A program made the position numbers and the translations under genes. From contig JBKQHM010000845.1 in the NCBI GenBank assembly GCA_052148775.1, positions 1 to 64,000 on the forward strand: 64,000 bases of DNA, read 5' to 3'. The notes below the pieces were generated by a model, which was not told the DNA's origin, searched no databases, and saw only the letters and a program-made list of their open reading frames with translations. Shown here piece after piece: positions 61,620 through 64,000 of this stretch (position 1 is the first letter of the stretch; every line of letters begins with the position of its first letter). This DNA is from CAVZRC01 sp052148775. Lineage in GTDB: Bacteria; Planctomycetota; Planctomycetia; Isosphaerales; Isosphaeraceae.

Positions 61620-62654
61620 TCAGTACGATTCGGCCGAGATGACCTCGCAACCGGAGACCGTCCCCAGCGCCCGCCAGGTCTGCCAGTTGATCGAGCTCTT
61701 GATGAATCGCACGCTGCCGTCGCCGAGCAGGGAATTCACCCCGCCAGGGTGATGACTCCGCGTGGTGACCGCGGCGTAAGTCGGTCCGCCGTCGTCCTCG
61801 TCGATCGAGGTCAGGTCGGAATCCAGGGCGGGTGTGCCGGCGAGGGCCTCGGTATTGGGCGGCAGCGCCGTGGTGAAGCCGTCGTAGAACGAATTGCCGT
61901 TGGACCAGTGGGTGTGACCCGAGGCCAACTTGCACGACGGGGTAGCCGCGGAGACGGCCGCGAGCACGGTGGCCGGATCGGGGCGCACCGACGGACTGGC
62001 CAGGGAGGGCGCCGGTACGCCATTGCAGTCGTGGAACGCTTGCTGGTACGTCTTCACTTCGGCGGCGAGCAGCGACTGACTCAGGCCGTCGGTGAACGAC
62101 GCGAATCGACGGCTCTGATTGGGTCCGAAGGCACTCCGATTCGAGGCCGAACCGGGACCGCCGAAGACATACCAATCCCCCTCGCACCACCCGTAATTCG
62201 ATACCCCATAAGTCGACGTCACGCCGGAGCTGTTCGTGCTCGTGATCGGCTGCGGGTCCACCTCACTCGGGCAGATCAAGACCCCCAGCGTCGCGGAAAC
62301 AGCCGTGACATTCGACGGGTCGGTGGTCTTGTTCGAGTAGTTGATCGCGTTATACAACGGTCCCATTTCCAGGTAAGGGGCGACGCGCGAGGTCACGCCC
62401 CACGACGACTTCCAGAACACCGAGCTCCCCGCGAACGTCAGCACTTGCTGCGGCGGCAAAACCCCGTGCGTGGACTCGTAGTGATGCATCCCGAGTCCGA
62501 GCTGCTTCAGGTTGTTCGTGCACTGGACCCGTCGAGCCGCCTCGCGAGCCCCCTGGGCCGCGGGTAACAGCATCGCGATCAGCACGGAGATGATCGCGAT
62601 CACAACCAGGAGTTCGATCAGTGTGAAGGCCCGACGAATCGATCGGCGACTCAT
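61620..62654 (-). CDS. DUF1559 pseudopilin-like protein with type IV prepilin leader
   Basis: 344 residues from ATG 62654 (gagagga 9 nt upstream). The leader MSRRSIRRAFTLIELLVVIAIISVLIAMLLPA is the prepilin N-methylation helix, and AREAARRVQCTNNLKQLGLGMHHYES follows, as in the DUF1559 family. The C-terminal signature HHPGGVNSLLGDGSVRFI is also present. Planctomycetes encode dozens of these; they are probably surface or pseudopilus proteins assembled by a type II-like system. The exact role is unknown. The frame stays open upstream to 63056 without a credible protein start. Confidence 0.95.
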   Translation of the reverse strand: MSRRSIRRAFTLIELLVVIAIISVLIAMLLPAAQGAREAARRVQCTNNLKQLGLGMHHYESTHGVLPPQQVLTFAGSSVFWKSSWGVTSRVAPYLEMGPLYNAINYSNKTTDPSNVTAVSATLGVLICPSEVDPQPITSTNSSGVTSTYGVSNYGWCEGDWYVFGGPGSASNRSAFGPNQSRRFASFTDGLSQSLLAAEVKTYQQAFHDCNGVPAPSLASPSVRPDPATVLAAVSAATPSCKLASGHTHWSNGNSFYDGFTTALPPNTEALAGTPALDSDLTSIDEDDGGPTYAAVTTRSHHPGGVNSLLGDGSVRFIKSSINWQTWRALGTVSGCEVISAESY

Positions 62655-63250
62655 GCGGATTATCCTCTCGGGATCGACCAGGATTCGGCTTTTCTCTTGA
62701 GACGAAGTCTCAGACGGGGGCGCCGCGCCGCCGGGAAGTGGTCCCGCACACGACGATCCACTCGACCATGTGCGCTCCCCGGCGGACGCGACATCAGTCA
62801 TCGCGAACCCCTTCGTGGCGTTTTCAGCCGATCGATGGCTTTTCCGGAATACGGGATGTCGAGCGATCGAGGCTCGCTCGGGGCGGACAGGAGGAACGAG
62901 AGAATCGTCCCGGTAGGTGCTCGGCACGGATGATCCCCTGGCTAGGGCGACTCTCCGGGCCGACGGGACCAGGGCCGGACCGGATGGATGAGGTTGTTGA
63001 AACTGAGATTCAGTCTCAATAGGGACCAGGTTAGTGCCGTACGGAGCCGGTGTCAAGCTCTCTTGTCGATCGTCTCTCAGAAAGGATGAGGAATTTCGTC
63101 GCGGGAGGAGACTGTGATCGAGCCATGTTGCGACTCCGGCTCGGACGTTTCCTCGACGGGCCGATACCCCGGATAGCCCGACCCTCTTCAGCGAAGGCCC
63201 AGGCCCTTTTCACGACCGATTCGGAATGGTTTACTCAACCGGTGCGAGGC
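62655..63250. other. Divergent intergenic region
   Basis: About 600 bp between the leftward DUF1559 gene and the rightward secreted protein. No gene is supported. Close to 63000 gaaactgagattcagtctcaat contains a short inverted repeat (tgagat-tcagtctca), possibly regulatory. Confidence 0.45.
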
Positions 63251-64000
63251 ATGACACACCGCGGCGCCATCAACAGCCAGGAAGTGGCCAAGGAACTTCT
63301 CGTGTCGAAGCTCTCAAGGAATTCGCGCCCCTCTCGGCCCATGATCGGGGTCCTTGTCATTGTACTGCTCGGATGGCCCTGCCGGGGGGCCGAGCTGTTC
63401 CGCGACGATTTCTCCGGATACCCGCCCGGATGGCTGACAAGGCCCCTCGGACAGCTCAACGGCGCGATCCAGGAATACCACTACCTGCCGCACCGCGGCG
63501 TGCCGCTGGGGCCCTGGGCCAACGCGATCTGTCACCTGGATGCCTGGGCCGTCGGCGACGAGGAGGGTAGGCCGTACCTGGAACAACACACGGTGAACGT
63601 CCAGGCCGAGCTAATGAATCCGCTCTTCATCACGGGGGACCCTGAATGGCAGGACTACACCCTCGAAGTCCAGGTGAAGCCGCTCTCGCTCGATGACATG
63701 GCCGGAGTCGTCTTCCGATACCAGACCAATCGCCACTACTATCTCTTCGCGCTCACGGGCGGGAAGACGGCCCGCCTGGCGGTGCGCCTCCCCCTGGAGA
63801 AGGAATTCCGCGTGGCGCAATGGCGCGAACTCGGCAGCGTCCCCTTCCCCTACGATACGACGCATTACTACCGCCTGGCCGTCGAGAACGCGGGATCGGC
63901 CATCAAGGCGTCGGTCGATGGGATAGTCGTCCTGACGGCCGATGACGGCGAGCTTGTCCTTGGCAAGGCGGGAGTTACAGCCAACATCCCCTCGCGGTTC
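63251..64000 (+). CDS. Secreted LamG/concanavalin-like domain protein (3' end beyond window)
   Basis: 250 codons are visible without a stop, from ATG 63251 (gcgagg upstream); an internal ATG at 63341 sits just before the hydrophobic signal segment (IGVLVIVLLGWPCRGA). The sequence after it (ELFRDDFSGYPPGWL, then DPEWQDYTLEVQVKPLSLDDMAGVVFRYQTNRHYYLFAL and YRLAVENAGSAIKASVDGIVVL) matches the beta-sandwich jelly-roll of LamG/DUF1080-type domains. Those bind or act on carbohydrates outside the cell. The C-terminal part is cut by the window end, so any catalytic domain is unseen. Confidence 0.75.
   Translation, partial: MTHRGAINSQEVAKELLVSKLSRNSRPSRPMIGVLVIVLLGWPCRGAELFRDDFSGYPPGWLTRPLGQLNGAIQEYHYLPHRGVPLGPWANAICHLDAWAVGDEEGRPYLEQHTVNVQAELMNPLFITGDPEWQDYTLEVQVKPLSLDDMAGVVFRYQTNRHYYLFALTGGKTARLAVRLPLEKEFRVAQWRELGSVPFPYDTTHYYRLAVENAGSAIKASVDGIVVLTADDGELVLGKAGVTANIPSRF

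Overview
The window is about 64 kb of GC-rich bacterial DNA (roughly two thirds G+C by eye). Its gene content points to a planctomycete, most like the Isosphaeraceae. The signs are a DUF1559 pseudopilin-like protein, a Tat-exported Gfo/Idh/MocA oxidoreductase, a giant Ser/Thr kinase with a WD40 propeller and a DWG instead of DFG motif, very long extracytoplasmic proteins, a Pro/Gly-rich IF-2, and many small family-type repeats between genes. The species cannot be named from the sequence alone. No rRNA, tRNA, CRISPR array or intact transposase was seen.

Layout. 0-0.4 kb: an orphan ribbon-helix-helix antitoxin next to the first codons of a lost VapC toxin. 0.9-7.4 kb (+): uvrB, a sugar-binding-type lipoprotein, nadC, birA and a TPR lipo/secreted protein. 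7.4-8.9 kb (-): a CbiA/CobB-like protein that has lost both catalytic signatures. 9.5-13.5 kb (+): an MscK/KefA-type mechanosensitive channel split into two consecutive genes. 14.2-16.7 kb (+): a small conserved protein, a STAS-domain protein, a rhomboid protease and a GNAT acetyltransferase. 16.6-21.1 kb (-): a DksA/TraR-type zinc-finger gene with a clear intrinsic terminator, then HtrA protease, trpD, a HExxH zincin and a small Cys-rich protein; the last four are tightly coupled. 21.6-29.6 kb (-): two envelope/secreted proteins that overlap, an AsmA-like 1100-residue protein and a GT-C glycosyltransferase. 29.9-39.5 kb: the WD40 kinase (+), convergent with tilS (-), then a hybrid histidine kinase and a single-domain response regulator (-). 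39.5-41.2 kb: a decayed, AT-richer, gene-poor region with a carboxypeptidase-regulatory-domain pseudogene.

41.2-44.5 kb (+): a TPR-thioredoxin fusion and queE. 44.5-46.4 kb (-): a small membrane protein, TatD nuclease and an atypical Fur-family regulator. 46.8-52.8 kb (+): the core nusA-infB-rbfA translation/transcription cluster, followed by an endonuclease-III-like protein without its catalytic lysine and a fasciclin protein. 54.7-55.8 kb (-): a VanZ-like protein and an unassigned ORF. 55.9-59.9 kb (+): an AT-hook-like protein and a SWIM-SNF2 helicase. 60.2-64 kb: the Tat-exported oxidoreductase (+), the DUF1559 protein (-), and a secreted protein cut by the window end (+).

Most of the window is ordinary chromosomal housekeeping and envelope biology. 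The points most worth checking are the zincin/Cys-rich two-gene cassette translationally coupled behind trpD, the inactivated CbiA homologue, the split MscK channel, the catalytic-lysine-less endonuclease III, and the Fur protein whose tail is encoded by a repeat element and whose promoter shares its -35 palindrome with nusA. None of these alone proves a new defence or signalling system.
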